A DNA stretch of 64,000 nucleotides from Streptococcus mitis (GCF_001281025.1 NZ_CP012646.1:1393001-1457000); one strand, 5' to 3'; positions 8,874-18,578 are shown, counted from the stretch's first letter. Numbers and translations are program-made. Notes: a model not told the origin generated them from the sequence alone.

Positions 8874-9741
8874 TGATCCTCAAACTTTCTACTACACTTA
8901 CAATCGATTCTATTTCAAAGGGAACCTGCTGGGCAATTTCTTCTAATTTGGCATTAGCTTGATCCAAAGTTTGATTGCAAAAGTCAATAGCCTCTTCCAA
9001 GCCCAACAAGGCTGGATAGGTTGACTTTTCTGCCTGTATGTCCTTTTGTGGTGTCTTGCCAATTTCTTCAAAACTAGCGGTCACATCCAGTACATCATCT
9101 CGAACTTGAAAAGCAAGCCCAATCAATTCACCAACAGTTTTCAGCTTCACCTGCATCTCAGGTGCCAATTCGGCTATAATAGCAGCCGCTTGAAAGGGAT
9201 AGGCTAGTAGTTTCCCAGTCTTATTAGCATGAATGGTCTGGAGTTCTTCCAAAGACAAGTGCTGGTGTTCGCCCTCCATATCCAAAACCTGTCCTGCTAC
9301 CATGCCCAGACTTCCTGATGCAAGAGATAGGTTGGCTATCAAGTCTACCTTGATCTGACTTGGCAAATCTGCCTGCGCTATCAAGGCATAAGGATCTAGG
9401 AACAAAGCATCTCCTGCCAAAATGGCCATTGCTTCTCCAAATTTCTTGTGATTGGTTAACCGCCCTCGACGGTAATCATCATCATCCATAGCTGGAAGAT
9501 CATCGTGAATCAAACTACCTGTATGAATCATTTCCAAGGCCGCAGCCACCTGCGCATGAGCAGGTTTAATAGCGACCTGCAAGGCTTCCAGAACTTCTAA
9601 CAAGAGAAAAGGTCGAATACGCTTGCCGCCAGCATGAATGGAATAGAGAACAGACTCTCGCAAACTAGAGGCAAACTGCTGGTCTCCATAAAAATCTTCC
9701 AAGGCCGACTCGACAAGAGCTAATTTTTCTTGCTTTTTCAT
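8866..9741 (-). CDS. ispA: Farnesyl/geranyl diphosphate synthase (polyprenyl synthetase)
   Basis: 291 residues. It carries both aspartate-rich motifs of trans-prenyl synthases: [14 protein letters not shown] (FARM, with the usual DDxxxxD spacing) and DDVLD (SARM), plus GGKRIRP and [12 protein letters not shown]. It condenses isopentenyl and allylic diphosphates to C15 precursors for undecaprenyl phosphate. It overlaps xseB by four bases at the start and tlyA by eight at the end, in the common Firmicute order xseA-xseB-ispA-tlyA-ahrC-recN. Confidence 0.94.
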   Translation of the reverse strand: MKKQEKLALVESALEDFYGDQQFASSLRESVLYSIHAGGKRIRPFLLLEVLEALQVAIKPAHAQVAAALEMIHTGSLIHDDLPAMDDDDYRRGRLTNHKKFGEAMAILAGDALFLDPYALIAQADLPSQIKVDLIANLSLASGSLGMVAGQVLDMEGEHQHLSLEELQTIHANKTGKLLAYPFQAAAIIAELAPEMQVKLKTVGELIGLAFQVRDDVLDVTASFEEIGKTPQKDIQAEKSTYPALLGLEEAIDFCNQTLDQANAKLEEIAQQVPFEIESIVSVVESLRING

Positions 9742-9950
9742 TCAAAATCACTTTCTGTTCCGTCTTCTTGCATAACCTTGACCAAGGTCTTTTCAGCCTT
9801 GTCCAGCGTCGCTTGGAGCTCTTTTGACAAAACCATGCCCTTTTGAAAGGCAGCAATCGCATCTTCCAGAGCAATTTCACCATTTTCCAAACTTTGGACA
9901 ATGGTCTCCAGTTCTGCTAGATTTTCCTCAAATTTCTTTTGTTTTGACAT
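9738..9950 (-). CDS. xseB: Exodeoxyribonuclease VII small subunit
   Basis: 70 residues, the usual length of XseB, with the family pattern [19 protein letters not shown] then [12 protein letters not shown]. Several XseB chains bind one XseA to form the single-strand exonuclease. It starts 23 bases inside the end of xseA and its stop overlaps the ispA start, so all three are translationally coupled. Confidence 0.93.
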   Translation of the reverse strand: MSKQKKFEENLAELETIVQSLENGEIALEDAIAAFQKGMVLSKELQATLDKAEKTLVKVMQEDGTESDFE

Positions 9951-11268
9951 CTTTAACCTCTAATTCTACTTGACCATCCCGCATCAAAAGCGTTACTTGA
10001 TCTTTTTTCTTCAAACTCTCAACCGAATCCACAACGGACTCTTCTTTTTTGACAATAGCATAACCACGCGCCACGATTCGACTGGTATCCAACATCAGCA
10101 AGGCTTCCGAAAGTCGTTTCACCTCAGCAACCTTGGCATCATAAACCAAAGCCATTTGACTACGGAGGAGCTTGTCCAACTGACCAAGACGATCTTGATA
10201 ACGTTGTATTTTAGTAACAGGTGATAATTGTACCAGTCGATGCGTCCTTGCTTGGACGACTTGTTTGTTATCAGAAATCCGTGTTCGCAAACTTTGTTTT
10301 AAGCGCAGTTGCAGTTGATCCAAGCGTTGCATATAACCGTCATACAAGCGCTCTGGCTGTCTAAAGATAACAGACTGACTGCATTTTTTTAAAGCTTCTT
10401 GTTTCTTCGATAGGACATTTCGGACTGCTGTTGCCATCCGCTTTTCCTGATTTTGCAAATGAGCTAATACATCCAACTTGGTCACAGGTGTTGCCAGTTC
10501 AGCTGCAGCCGTTGGTGTTGCAGCTCGTCGATCTGCAACAAAATCTGCCAAGGTCACATCCGTCTCATGTCCCACACTAGAAATAACTGGCAAACGAGAC
10601 TCAAAAATAGCTCGTACCACAATTTCCTCGTTAAAAGCCCAGAGATCCTCTATGGAACCTCCGCCACGACCAATAATCAGCAAGTCCAAATCGTCCCGTT
10701 GATTAGCTCGCACAATATTTCGAGCAATTTCCTCCGCAGCCCCTTCACCTTGAACCTTGGTCGGATAGAGAAGAATATCGACACCTGGAAAGCGCCTGCT
10801 GACGGTCGTGATAATATCTCGAATAACGGCTCCACTGCGACTGGTTACTACACCAATTCTCTTAGAAAATTGGGGCAGAGGTTGCTTGAACCTCTCTTGA
10901 AACAGGCCTTCTTCTGCCAATTTTTTCTTGAGTTGTTCAAACTGAATCGCAAGCGCCCCAACCCCATCAGGCTCTGCCTTTTCAATGATAATGGAGTAGC
11001 TTCCACTTGGCTCATAGACCTGCACACGCCCAATCACATTGATCTTCATCCCTTCTTCCAGGTCGAAACCTAATTTCTGATAAATTCCAGACCAGATGGT
11101 CGCTTGAATAACTGCATGGTCATCTTTTAGGGAGAAATATTGGTGAGTAGGTCGTTTACGAAAATTGGAAACTTGACCAGTTAAATAGACCCGTTCCAAG
11201 TAAGGGTCTTTATCGAATTTCATTTTCAGATACTTGGTCAAAGTTGTTACCGATAAATACTTTTCCAT
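9928..11268 (-). CDS. xseA: Exodeoxyribonuclease VII large subunit
   Basis: 446 residues from the ATG at 11268. An upstream in-frame GTG at 11274 is possible, but the ribosome site AGGTGGAG covers it. The N-terminal OB-fold holds [20 protein letters not shown]. The catalytic domain includes [32 protein letters not shown] and [20 protein letters not shown] long helical region follows. It is the catalytic subunit that degrades single-stranded DNA to oligonucleotides. It is the first gene of the operon running down to recN, preceded by an extended -10 promoter at 11309. Confidence 0.95.
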   Translation of the reverse strand: MEKYLSVTTLTKYLKMKFDKDPYLERVYLTGQVSNFRKRPTHQYFSLKDDHAVIQATIWSGIYQKLGFDLEEGMKINVIGRVQVYEPSGSYSIIIEKAEPDGVGALAIQFEQLKKKLAEEGLFQERFKQPLPQFSKRIGVVTSRSGAVIRDIITTVSRRFPGVDILLYPTKVQGEGAAEEIARNIVRANQRDDLDLLIIGRGGGSIEDLWAFNEEIVVRAIFESRLPVISSVGHETDVTLADFVADRRAATPTAAAELATPVTKLDVLAHLQNQEKRMATAVRNVLSKKQEALKKCSQSVIFRQPERLYDGYMQRLDQLQLRLKQSLRTRISDNKQVVQARTHRLVQLSPVTKIQRYQDRLGQLDKLLRSQMALVYDAKVAEVKRLSEALLMLDTSRIVARGYAIVKKEESVVDSVESLKKKDQVTLLMRDGQVELEVKDVKTKEI

Positions 11269-11308
11269 CTCCACCTACTATTCATTTTCTTGCTCTTTCA
11301 TGGGTATT

Positions 11309-11317
11309 ATTATACCA
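11309..11317 (-). promoter_or_regulatory. Extended -10 promoter for the xseA operon
   Basis: The minus strand reads TTGGTATAAT (TATAAT at 11309-11314). The TGn extension compensates for a poor -35 region. Confidence 0.65.
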
Positions 11318-11363
11318 AAAATATGCCTAAAAATCTCCATTTATGTACCATTATGAGGGGAAA

Positions 11364-11388
11364 ATAAAAAAGGAGGCAAAGCCTCCAC
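11364..11388 (-). terminator. Terminator of udk
   Basis: The minus strand reads GGAGGC TTTG CCTCC (arms 81-86 and 72-77 of this hundred) followed by six T. It lies seven bases after the udk stop. Confidence 0.85.
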
Positions 11389-11394
11389 ATCTGA

Positions 11395-12033
11395 TTATTT
11401 GCTGTTTCGAGCTTCTTCCAAAATCTTTTCAATCTTGGTTGTCAACAGGTCAATAGCCACGGTATTGCTGACCCCTTCAGGAATGACGATATCAGCATAA
11501 CGCTTGGTTGGTTCGATAAACTGATGATACATAGGTTTAACCACACCTAAGTACTGGTCAATGACGCTATCAAGGCTACGGCCACGCTCTTCCATATCAC
11601 GCTTGATCCGACGAATAATGCGCACATCATCATCTGTATCCACAAAAATCTTAATATCCATCAAATCGCGCAGGCGCTTATCCTCCAAGACCAAAATCCC
11701 CTCAACGATAAAGACATCTTGAGGTTCTTGACGATAGGTCTTGCTACTTCGTGTATGCTCTGTATAGTCGTAAGTCGGAATGTCCACCGGACGCCCTGCC
11801 AACAATTCCTTAATCTGCTCGATCATCAAGTCTGTATCAAAGGCAAAAGGATGGTCGTAGTTGGTTTTGACACGCTCTTCAAAGGTCAAATGAGACTGAT
11901 CCTTGTAGTATGAATCATGCTCAATCATGGAAATCTTTTCATCAGGAAAATGCGATAAAATGGCTCTTGAAACACTGGTCTTACCACCACCAGAACCACC
12001 TGTCACTCCGATAATGATTGGTCTATTTTGCAT
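11395..12033 (-). CDS. udk: Uridine kinase
   Basis: 212 residues. Walker A is [12 protein letters not shown] at residues 9-20; the nucleoside-binding segments [12 protein letters not shown] and YDHPFAFDT follow. It phosphorylates uridine and cytidine in pyrimidine salvage. Length and motifs match bacterial Udk. It is a single-gene unit with its own terminator, located between truB and the xseA operon. The 109-base gap upstream (12034-12142) contains no gene. Confidence 0.95.
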   Translation of the reverse strand: MQNRPIIIGVTGGSGGGKTSVSRAILSHFPDEKISMIEHDSYYKDQSHLTFEERVKTNYDHPFAFDTDLMIEQIKELLAGRPVDIPTYDYTEHTRSSKTYRQEPQDVFIVEGILVLEDKRLRDLMDIKIFVDTDDDVRIIRRIKRDMEERGRSLDSVIDQYLGVVKPMYHQFIEPTKRYADIVIPEGVSNTVAIDLLTTKIEKILEEARNSK

Positions 12034-12142
12034 GCTATCCTCCGTTTTTTTATCCGTCGTCTATTCTATCATAATTTTTGCAAAATTTATAGTCTGGTTT
12101 GAATAGTCTAGGGGAAACAACACTCCCTACACCCCAGTTAGA

Positions 12143-13021
12143 TCAGCTAAAAACCTTCCTTGGCTTGTATAAATTGTCTCGCTTTTCTAGAATAGATAGT
12201 AATTTATCATCTTCAAAGGCAGCTAATTCTTGTTCTGTTTGTTCGAGTTCGATAAAACGACCAAAGCGCACTTCTGCAGCCTCTTCTTGAGTTAGGAAAA
12301 CTTTGACAAGGTCGCCTGTCCCAATCTCTAGAGGATGAAGAAAGTCCAATTGACCAGCCTCCACTTTTTCAGCAATTTCTTCCAAGGTAAGAGCATCTTC
12401 TAGTTGCAAACCAGCTGCACTAGTACGTGTTAAGTGAGACATATGGGCCGCATAACCCAATTTTTCTCCCAAATCAACAGACAAGGTACGGATGTAAGTC
12501 CCCTTGCTGCATTTCACACGAAAAGTAAAACGTGCTAGATTCCCCTCATAAGAAATCGGACTTGTCCGCTCAAATTGATAAATGGTCACCTGACGTTCTG
12601 GACGCTCCACTTCTTGGCCAGCACGCGCATACTCATAAAGCTTGCGACCATTGACCTTTACAGCCGAATACATAGGTGGAATCTGGGTAATAGGCCCAGT
12701 CAGACTGGCGATTGCTTCATCAACAAGCTTTTCATCCAAGGGCGATAAAACAGGTGTCTCTGCGACCACTTCCCCACTAGCATCCTCTGTCGTCGTGGAA
12801 TAGCCCAGAGTGATTTTCCCCTCATAGACCTTGCCCTCATCCTGCATAAACTCGACCATGCGTGTTGCCTTGCCAACCGCAATGGGCAAAACACCCACCA
12901 CATCCGGATCCAAGGTTCCACCATGACCAATCTTCTTGGTTCCCAAAATCTTACGCAGTTTAAAAACCGCATCATGCGAGGTCATGCCCGCTTCTTTTTT
13001 TAAGTTGATAATACCGTTCAT
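12143..13021 (-). CDS. truB: tRNA pseudouridine-55 synthase
   Basis: 292 residues. The catalytic aspartate lies in [15 protein letters not shown] (about residues 33-47). [18 protein letters not shown] and [13 protein letters not shown] are further TruB signatures. It makes the universal pseudouridine in the T-loop of tRNAs. The C-terminal PUA-like extension is present. No neighbouring gene overlaps it. Confidence 0.95.
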   Translation of the reverse strand: MNGIINLKKEAGMTSHDAVFKLRKILGTKKIGHGGTLDPDVVGVLPIAVGKATRMVEFMQDEGKVYEGKITLGYSTTTEDASGEVVAETPVLSPLDEKLVDEAIASLTGPITQIPPMYSAVKVNGRKLYEYARAGQEVERPERQVTIYQFERTSPISYEGNLARFTFRVKCSKGTYIRTLSVDLGEKLGYAAHMSHLTRTSAAGLQLEDALTLEEIAEKVEAGQLDFLHPLEIGTGDLVKVFLTQEEAAEVRFGRFIELEQTEQELAAFEDDKLLSILEKRDNLYKPRKVFS

Positions 13022-13094
13022 TTTTGCTTTCTAATTCCCTTTTCACTTTACATCAACATATTCTATCTTAGACAGATTTTAAAACTATATCAGC

Positions 13095-13895
13095 TTATTT
13101 TTCTAAATACTTCCTAGCTTCCTGAACATAAAAGAGCTCTGGATTTTCATGGACGATACTTTCAAACAAACTACGGGCACGAGCTTCATCTCCTTTTAAT
13201 TGGGCATTGAGAGCGCCGTAATAAGAAAACATGATTCGAGCTAGCTTACTTTCTGGCTCAGTAATGTTAAAGTAGTCGTTCACTTCTTTATTGAACACAA
13301 TATCTTTTATGGCTTGGGCTTGAGCAACAAGTGTAGCTTTGCCTCCTTTAAAATCTGGCGCCTTGGACAATTGTTCCTCAAAGAAAGCAATATCTTGCAC
13401 ATCTTGGAGATGAATGGAAACTGTTAATAGTTCAAAGCTTGATATTAAAAACGCAGGGGTTCTGAATCTCTTCCAAATTTTTTTCAAATCATATTTGGAC
13501 ATATTTTCCTTGGCAGCTTGAAAATCTCCTTTTAAATAAGCCACTCGACCTTGGATAATTTGGTAATTCTCACGATATGTTGCCCTAAAGGGCTTAATAG
13601 ATTTTTCTGATTGAACTCTTAACATGTCTTCATATAGCTTAAGATCAATAGAATCGTGTAACACTAGAACAATAACTTTTCTAGATACAAATCTTAAATA
13701 AAATACAAAGACGAGAACTAAAAAGTCAATAACTAATAATATGAGTCCCAATATTTCCAAATTGCTTTGAAATATTAAAAATACTGCCATCACATAAATA
13801 TCCAAGACTAAAAATAAGCAAATTAGAATAACCCTATCAAGTTGTAAAAGAGTGTTTTCTGTCGCCCTACTTACTATTTTTTTTACTAATTTCAT
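13095..13895 (-). CDS. Membrane-anchored TPR-like protein of unknown function (paralogue 1)
   Basis: 266 residues; I do not recognise the family. Two hydrophobic segments (about residues 21-42 and 47-70) anchor the N-terminus and the remainder is a helical cytoplasmic domain. The C-terminus, with [17 protein letters not shown] and [18 protein letters not shown], resembles tetratricopeptide repeats. It is nine bases downstream of a paralogue, and the last 55 or so residues of the two are nearly identical while their N-termini differ strongly. No enzyme motif is seen; a scaffold or stress-related membrane role is only a guess. Confidence 0.8.
   Translation of the reverse strand: MKLVKKIVSRATENTLLQLDRVILICLFLVLDIYVMAVFLIFQSNLEILGLILLVIDFLVLVFVFYLRFVSRKVIVLVLHDSIDLKLYEDMLRVQSEKSIKPFRATYRENYQIIQGRVAYLKGDFQAAKENMSKYDLKKIWKRFRTPAFLISSFELLTVSIHLQDVQDIAFFEEQLSKAPDFKGGKATLVAQAQAIKDIVFNKEVNDYFNITEPESKLARIMFSYYGALNAQLKGDEARARSLFESIVHENPELFYVQEARKYLEK
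13101..13275 (-). repeat. Direct repeat copy A (3' end of paralogue 1)
   Basis: This 175-base segment aligns without gaps to 13917-14091 at a constant offset of 816 bases. It encodes the shared TPR-like C-terminus. Confidence 0.85.
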
Positions 13896-13904
13896 ATATT
13901 ACTC

Positions 13905-14702
13905 TCATTTCACTGATTCTAAATATTTTTTCGCTTCCTGAACATAAAAGAGTTCTGGATTTTCATGGGCAATGCTTTCAAACAAACTTCGGGCACGAGC
14001 CTCATCTCCTTTTAGCTGAGCATTGAGAGCTCCGTAATAAGAGAACATGATTCGAGCTAATTTATTTTCTGGTTCGGTGGTGTCGAAGTAGCCTGTAACT
14101 TCTCCATTGAGTATTTTTGATACTGGTTCAATTAAATCCAACATTCTATTTTTATCAATTCTTTTAATTTTTTCCCAATCATAAGAAACTAAAAGTTTAG
14201 AAATTTCATCCGTCTCCCTTAAATGAAGGTATGATAATGATTCTATAAATACGATGTTTAGTTCATAAATACGTTTCAAATTCAATTTAGAACTTTTAAC
14301 TCTTATTCGTTCAGCATATTGGATTGCCTCACTAAAATTCCCTTGATAGAAAGCACACCTAGCTAAACCCAGATTTAAGGCATTTAAATTCCCTGTTTTA
14401 TTATCAGGCCGCCTTTCATAAGTTTCAGTTAAAAGAGAAATATATTTTATAAAATTCACTTGCTCGTATAAAATAACTTCTGCAACGTGATTTACTAAAA
14501 AATGAGTTATTACAACGATAATAGTCAGTAATGTTAGAAATATGAGCAATAATGTAGTAACGACGGTTGATTTTACGAATAATAAACTAATTGCTGTTGC
14601 TATAATTATCCAACGTAGATAAAATAAAATAAAAACCTCCAGTATGCTGCAGATTCGAACTGATGACCAATTCGAGATATTCTTAGAAATATTATCTAAC
14701 AT
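13905..14702 (-). CDS. Membrane-anchored TPR-like protein of unknown function (paralogue 2)
   Basis: 265 residues, same layout as its downstream paralogue: two N-terminal membrane segments (about 22-43 and 46-70), a helical middle ([23 protein letters not shown] reads like a TPR unit) and the shared tail [20 protein letters not shown]. The tail differs from the neighbour at only a few residues, although the first 200 residues are hard to align. This suggests an old duplication with later gene conversion of the 3' ends. It begins about 45 bases after the micro-ORF at 14747-14845. Confidence 0.8.
   Translation of the reverse strand: MLDNISKNISNWSSVRICSILEVFILFYLRWIIIATAISLLFVKSTVVTTLLLIFLTLLTIIVVITHFLVNHVAEVILYEQVNFIKYISLLTETYERRPDNKTGNLNALNLGLARCAFYQGNFSEAIQYAERIRVKSSKLNLKRIYELNIVFIESLSYLHLRETDEISKLLVSYDWEKIKRIDKNRMLDLIEPVSKILNGEVTGYFDTTEPENKLARIMFSYYGALNAQLKGDEARARSLFESIAHENPELFYVQEAKKYLESVK
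13917..14091 (-). repeat. Direct repeat copy B (3' end of paralogue 2)
   Basis: Partner of 13101-13275. Most differences are single-base changes, many at third codon positions. Confidence 0.85.
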
Positions 14703-14746
14703 AAAAAACTCCTATAAAAAATTACAAACTAATTTATATAAACAAA

Positions 14747-14845
14747 CTAGCTAAATGAGCTAGCAAAGTAGCTCCAGCTTTTAAGAAAAATTAATTCAAT
14801 TTTATCAGCTGACCATGTTCTAATAATTTCTATAGTTCTTTTCAT
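14747..14845 (-). CDS. Putative 32-residue micro-ORF, possibly frame-disrupted
   Basis: The ORF begins ATG AAA AGA after AGGAG at six-base spacing and encodes MKRTIEIIRTWSADKIELIF and then LKSWSYFASSFS. If one A is removed from the AAAA run in the middle, the frame instead continues as LKAGATLLAHLASLFI to a stop at 14734. That alternative tail is a smooth amphipathic hydrophobic helix and looks the more protein-like of the two. It may be a small membrane peptide that has suffered a one-base insertion, or chance. There is no double-glycine leader. It is unrecognised and lies just upstream of the two membrane paralogues. Confidence 0.4.
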   Translation of the reverse strand: MKRTIEIIRTWSADKIELIFLKSWSYFASSFS

Positions 14846-14871
14846 ATAACACTCCTGTTTTTAAGATAATC

Positions 14872-16146
14872 TCACTCCCCCTTCAGTGCTTCAAACTTCG
14901 CTTTCATGGTTGGATTTTTACGTGTCAATTTCTTGACAGAGACATCTTCCAGCTTATTATTAGCCAGACGGAGTTGGTTTTCAGATGTTGTTAGGAACTT
15001 TTTAACCTCTTCCATCCGTTTTATGGCCTTGTCGATTTCATCGATTGCCTTACCAAAGTTGGTAGAAGCTGAATTATAGTTCTTAGCAAATGCCTGTTTA
15101 AAGGCATCCAAATCTTCCTCAAAATGCGTAATGTCTATATTTTGCTCGCGAACTAAGGCCAACTCCTGCTTGTATTTTAAGGAATTAAGAGCAGCATTAC
15201 GCAAGAGTCCAATCAACTGGATAAAGAATTGAGGACGAACCACATACATCTTTTCATACTCGTGGCTGACGTCAACAATCCCCGTGTTAAAGTAGTCATT
15301 ATCGGCCTCAAGCATAGTCACCAAAACCGCATATTCACAGTTCTTCTCCCGACGGTCCTTGTCCAATTCCTTGTAAAAATCTGCATTCTTGTGCTTCTTC
15401 TCTGTTCCGTCAGCTTCATTTTTCATCTCAAACATGATGGAAATGATTTCAACACCATTTTCATCACTCTCGCGGAAGATAAAGTCGCCTTTGGAACCAC
15501 GCGCAGAGACCTTATTATCCTTCTCAAAGTAAGCATTTGGAAAGGCAAAACTGCGGACCTTGTTAAACTCACTCTCCGCATAGTGTTCCAAACTTTCCCC
15601 GATAGCTTTTGTAGATTGTTGAGCTTTGAAATTCTTATAAAATTCGACTTGTTCACTGGCTGCCTTGAGCTGGGCTTCGTAGTTTTGCTTAACAGAAGCC
15701 AAAGATAACTCATTTTCCTTTTCTTGCAAAAGTAGCTGATTTTTAACCTGATCTCGTTCTTTTTCTAGGTCAGAAAGGGTCTTTTGCAGTTGATTTTCAT
15801 GTTCCAAACGCAAGGTGGCCAATTGGTTTTCCAAGGCCTGTACTTCCTTATCCTTAGCCAATAAGGCCTGATTGCTTGTCTGTTCAACCTCTTTCTTGGC
15901 CAATTCTTTTTCTGTATCAAAGTTTTGGATTTGACTCTGTAATTGCGCAATTTCTTGGTCTTTTTGAGCTAGTTTAGACTGTTGCTCATTCATGGCCTTT
16001 TGCTCAGCCAAGGCCAGTTCCTGCTTCATGCGATCGTGTAGTTCCTTATCAAACTCTGCTGTTCTCACTTGGGACAAAAGTTCAACATACTGACTTTCAT
16101 TTACTGTAAAGACTTCCCCACAGTTGGGGCATTTGATTTCGTTCAT
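14872..16146 (-). CDS. DUF2130 family protein, coiled-coil plus nuclease-like domain
   Basis: 424 residues. The N-terminus has a zinc-ribbon half-site, CPNCGEVF (Cys6 and Cys9). Residues about 30-165 are a long Gln/Glu/Lys-rich coiled coil. The following domain holds SARGSKGDFIFRE and SIMFEMKNEADGT; the Asp followed by Glu-x-Lys resembles a PD-(D/E)XK nuclease core. A second helical tail ends in KFEALKGE. DUF2130 proteins are widespread, but their function is not established as far as I know; RmuC-like DNA binding is a plausible analogy. It has its own extended -10 promoter at 16176. Confidence 0.82.
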   Translation of the reverse strand: MNEIKCPNCGEVFTVNESQYVELLSQVRTAEFDKELHDRMKQELALAEQKAMNEQQSKLAQKDQEIAQLQSQIQNFDTEKELAKKEVEQTSNQALLAKDKEVQALENQLATLRLEHENQLQKTLSDLEKERDQVKNQLLLQEKENELSLASVKQNYEAQLKAASEQVEFYKNFKAQQSTKAIGESLEHYAESEFNKVRSFAFPNAYFEKDNKVSARGSKGDFIFRESDENGVEIISIMFEMKNEADGTEKKHKNADFYKELDKDRREKNCEYAVLVTMLEADNDYFNTGIVDVSHEYEKMYVVRPQFFIQLIGLLRNAALNSLKYKQELALVREQNIDITHFEEDLDAFKQAFAKNYNSASTNFGKAIDEIDKAIKRMEEVKKFLTTSENQLRLANNKLEDVSVKKLTRKNPTMKAKFEALKGE

Positions 16147-16175
16147 ATCGTTCCTCTTTCTAGACTTCTGTAACC

Positions 16176-16184
16176 ATTATATCA
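16176..16184 (-). promoter_or_regulatory. Extended -10 promoter for the DUF2130 gene
   Basis: Minus strand TGATATAAT (TATAAT at 16176-16181), about 30 bases before the start codon. Confidence 0.6.
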
Positions 16185-16192
16185 TGCCTGAA

Positions 16193-16228
16193 GGAAAATC
16201 AAAAACAGTGAGTCGAAACCCACTGTTT
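16193..16228 (-). terminator. Terminator of metY
   Basis: The minus strand has AAACAGTG, a 10-base loop, CACTGTTT, then TTGATTTTCC, directly after the metY stop. Confidence 0.8.
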
Positions 16229-16241
16229 ATCTTTTTTTACT

Positions 16242-17522
16242 TTAAATTTTTTCCAAGGCCAAGCGCAAATCTTCGATCAAATCATCTACATTTTCAAGTC
16301 CAACAGACAAGCGGATTTGGTTTGGTGTGACACCTGCTGCTTCTAGATCTTTTTCTGACAATTGACCGTGAGTGGTTGTGGCTGGATGAACAACAAGAGA
16401 CTTAGCATCTGCCACGTTTGCAAGGTCAGAGAAGATTTCTAAATGATCAATTACCTTGCGGGCTTCTGCTTCCCCACCTTTGACATGAAAGGTAAAGATT
16501 GAACCGACACCTTTTGGCAAGTATTTCTCAGCCAAGGCATGATAAGGACTATCTGCAAGTTTTGGATAGTTGACTTTTTCTACCTTAGGATGGTTGACAA
16601 GGAAATCAACAATTTTCTCAGCATTTTGTACATGACGTTCCACACGAAGTGAAAGGGTTTCAAGTCCTTGAAGCAAGAGGAAGGCATTAAATGGTGACAA
16701 GGCTGCACCTGTATCACGAAGCAATTGGACACGGACAGCGATAATAAAGGCTGCTGCACCTACATCACGAGTATAGCTCAAGTTGTGATAGCTTGGGTCT
16801 TCCTCAACAAATTGAGGGAATTTTCCTGAAGCTGCCCAGTCAAAACGACCACTATCAACGATCACTCCACCAATAGTCGTACCATGGCCACCGATAAACT
16901 TAGTCGCAGAGTGAATGGCAATATCTACACCGTGAGAAAAGACATTAATCAAGTAAGGTGTGGCAAAGGTATTATCCGAAACGAGTGGAATCTGGTGTTT
17001 ATGCGCAATCTCAGCCAATTTTTCCAAGTCAGGAATGTTAATCAAGGGGTTGCCCAAGGTTTCAATCAAGACAAGCTTGGTATTGTCATTGATAGCTGCT
17101 TCTACTTCCTCCAAATTATCAACATCGACAAAGGTTGTTGTGATACCATAACGAGGAAGGGTTTCCTTCAAGAGATTGAAGGTTCCACCGTAAATAGTTG
17201 AGGCTGCTACTACATGGTCACCAGCGTGGGCAAGTGCCAAAATCGTATAAGTCACTGCGGACATACCTGATGCTGTTGCAAGAGCTCCAACACCACCTTC
17301 AAGGGCAGCAATTCTTTCTTCAAAGGCAGCTGTTGTAGGGTTGGTGATACGAGTATAAATGTTCCCTGGTTTTCTCAAGGCAAAAAGATCTGCACCTTCC
17401 TGCGTGTCATCAAAAACAAAGGATGTTGTTTGATAAATCGGCACTGCACGAGACTTAGTAGCTGGATCCACAACTTGACCAGCATGCAGTTGCAAAGTTT
17501 CAAATTTAAAATCACGAGTCAT
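16242..17522 (-). CDS. metY: O-acetylhomoserine sulfhydrylase (PLP enzyme, MetY type)
   Basis: 426 residues of the Cys/Met-metabolism PLP family. The Schiff-base lysine is in HSATKFIGGHGTT, and ATASGMSAVTYTI and SDNTFATPYL are also characteristic. The insertion GGVIVDSGRFDWAASGKFP distinguishes the MetY branch from cystathionine synthases and lyases. It makes homocysteine from O-acetylhomoserine and sulfide. It is a single-gene unit with a promoter at 17554-17582 and an inverted repeat just upstream of the -35 box, the usual place for a LysR-type activator of sulfur genes. Confidence 0.9.
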   Translation of the reverse strand: MTRDFKFETLQLHAGQVVDPATKSRAVPIYQTTSFVFDDTQEGADLFALRKPGNIYTRITNPTTAAFEERIAALEGGVGALATASGMSAVTYTILALAHAGDHVVAASTIYGGTFNLLKETLPRYGITTTFVDVDNLEEVEAAINDNTKLVLIETLGNPLINIPDLEKLAEIAHKHQIPLVSDNTFATPYLINVFSHGVDIAIHSATKFIGGHGTTIGGVIVDSGRFDWAASGKFPQFVEEDPSYHNLSYTRDVGAAAFIIAVRVQLLRDTGAALSPFNAFLLLQGLETLSLRVERHVQNAEKIVDFLVNHPKVEKVNYPKLADSPYHALAEKYLPKGVGSIFTFHVKGGEAEARKVIDHLEIFSDLANVADAKSLVVHPATTTHGQLSEKDLEAAGVTPNQIRLSVGLENVDDLIEDLRLALEKI

Positions 17523-17553
17523 AAAACGACCTCCAAATAGTTTGATTAAGGAT

Positions 17554-17608
17554 ATTGTAGCACCTTAAGTTATAGTTTACAAATATCAGTTTTCTATATT
17601 TTGATATT
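17554..17608 (-). promoter_or_regulatory. metY promoter with upstream inverted repeat
   Basis: On the minus strand TTGTAA (17577-17582), a 17-base spacer, then TACAAT (17554-17559). Immediately upstream lies an inverted repeat, AATATCA at 17582-17588 and TGATATT at 17602-17608, with arms 13 bases apart. The placement fits an activator site; the regulator is unknown. Confidence 0.55.
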
Positions 17609-17635
17609 AGAAATAGCTATTACTCAATTTAAAAA

Positions 17636-17661
17636 CGAAAAAAGCACGAATTAATCGTGCT
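17636..17661 (-). terminator. Terminator of FNT gene 1
   Basis: The minus strand has GCACGA, a short loop, TCGTGC and then a run of T, just after the stop codon of the FNT gene at 17669. Confidence 0.8.
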
Positions 17662-17668
17662 CATTTTC

Positions 17669-18466
17669 TTAATCTACATAAGTATCTTCATTTTTATTGA
17701 GGAAGGCATATGGAAGACCCATCAAGAGGCCTCCTCCGATAAAGTTTCCAACGAAGGTTACACCCCAGTGACGAAGCATATTTCCAATACCGAAGTTAGC
17801 AATTGAGTCAGCAGCAACACTGAATTTTACAATCGCGAAAGAAGCAAAGTTCGCCGCAATGTGCTCGTTTGTTAAGAATACAAACATGTAAATCGCTGAC
17901 AACACAAGCCAAAGTTTGGCACCACCATCTTTGACCAAAACAAATGAAAGAATCGCAATATTTACGAAAATATTTGCCAAAATCGCCTCAAGCAAGATTA
18001 ATTCATTTGAACGGCCTAACTTCATCTCAACAACCCCTGAGATGAAACTATCGTGAGTCAGATGTGCATAAGCTGCTGAGTGGGCAAAGCCCCAACCTGC
18101 TATTAAAGCTCCGATAAGGTTGAATAAGGTACAGTAAAGTAAAATCTCAGCTGTTTTTCTCCAAGAGATTTTTTTCAAGAAACTACCAGCAGTTAAAAAC
18201 ATCATGTTTGATGTTACCAACTCAGCATTCAAGAAAACAATGTAGGCCAAGCCCCAAGCGAAGACAAAGGGGAAGAGGAAACGTCCACTACCTGGTGCAA
18301 TTTTATTAATCAAATCAGCCCCAACTGCACCAGCAGCTGTACTGAAGGTTAAAAATGCACCTGCGAACATAGAACGAATCGCATACTTAAATTTGCTCTG
18401 ACTATAAAGACTTTCTTTCTTCTTGCAAGCAAATTCAATCTTTGAGATAAATTCTGAAGAAACCAT
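17669..18466 (-). CDS. Formate/nitrite transporter (FNT) family channel, copy 1
   Basis: 265 residues with six hydrophobic segments, as in FocA/NirC pentameric channels. Family features include FAGAFLTFSTAAGA, AELVTSNMM, LYCTLFNLIGAL and NEHIAANFASF; the last holds the conserved pore histidine. It moves small monovalent anions such as formate, nitrite or lactate; which one is not readable here. It is a close paralogue of the upstream gene at 18758-19555, but has its own promoter region, a possible cre site and a terminator, so the two can be regulated separately. Confidence 0.88.
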   Translation of the reverse strand: MVSSEFISKIEFACKKKESLYSQSKFKYAIRSMFAGAFLTFSTAAGAVGADLINKIAPGSGRFLFPFVFAWGLAYIVFLNAELVTSNMMFLTAGSFLKKISWRKTAEILLYCTLFNLIGALIAGWGFAHSAAYAHLTHDSFISGVVEMKLGRSNELILLEAILANIFVNIAILSFVLVKDGGAKLWLVLSAIYMFVFLTNEHIAANFASFAIVKFSVAADSIANFGIGNMLRHWGVTFVGNFIGGGLLMGLPYAFLNKNEDTYVD

Positions 18467-18562
18467 AATAAACTCCTAAAATTTTTATTTGTGATAATTA
18501 TAACATAAAATCGATATAATGAAAAGCCTTTCCTAATTGCATTTTTAATAAATTTATAAATC

Positions 18563-18578
18563 TAGCAATCGTTTACAT
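18563..18578. promoter_or_regulatory. Candidate cre site upstream of FNT gene 1
   Basis: The minus strand reads ATGTAAACGATTGCTA, matching 14 of 16 cre consensus positions with an intact left half and core. It lies about 100 bases before the start codon. The rest of the AT-rich gap 18467-18757 shows only the terminator of the upstream gene. Confidence 0.4.

Noticed and set aside
17582..17608. SAM (S-box) riboswitch for metY
   Set aside because: The leader is too short and has none of the S-box core sequences; only the inverted repeat is visible.
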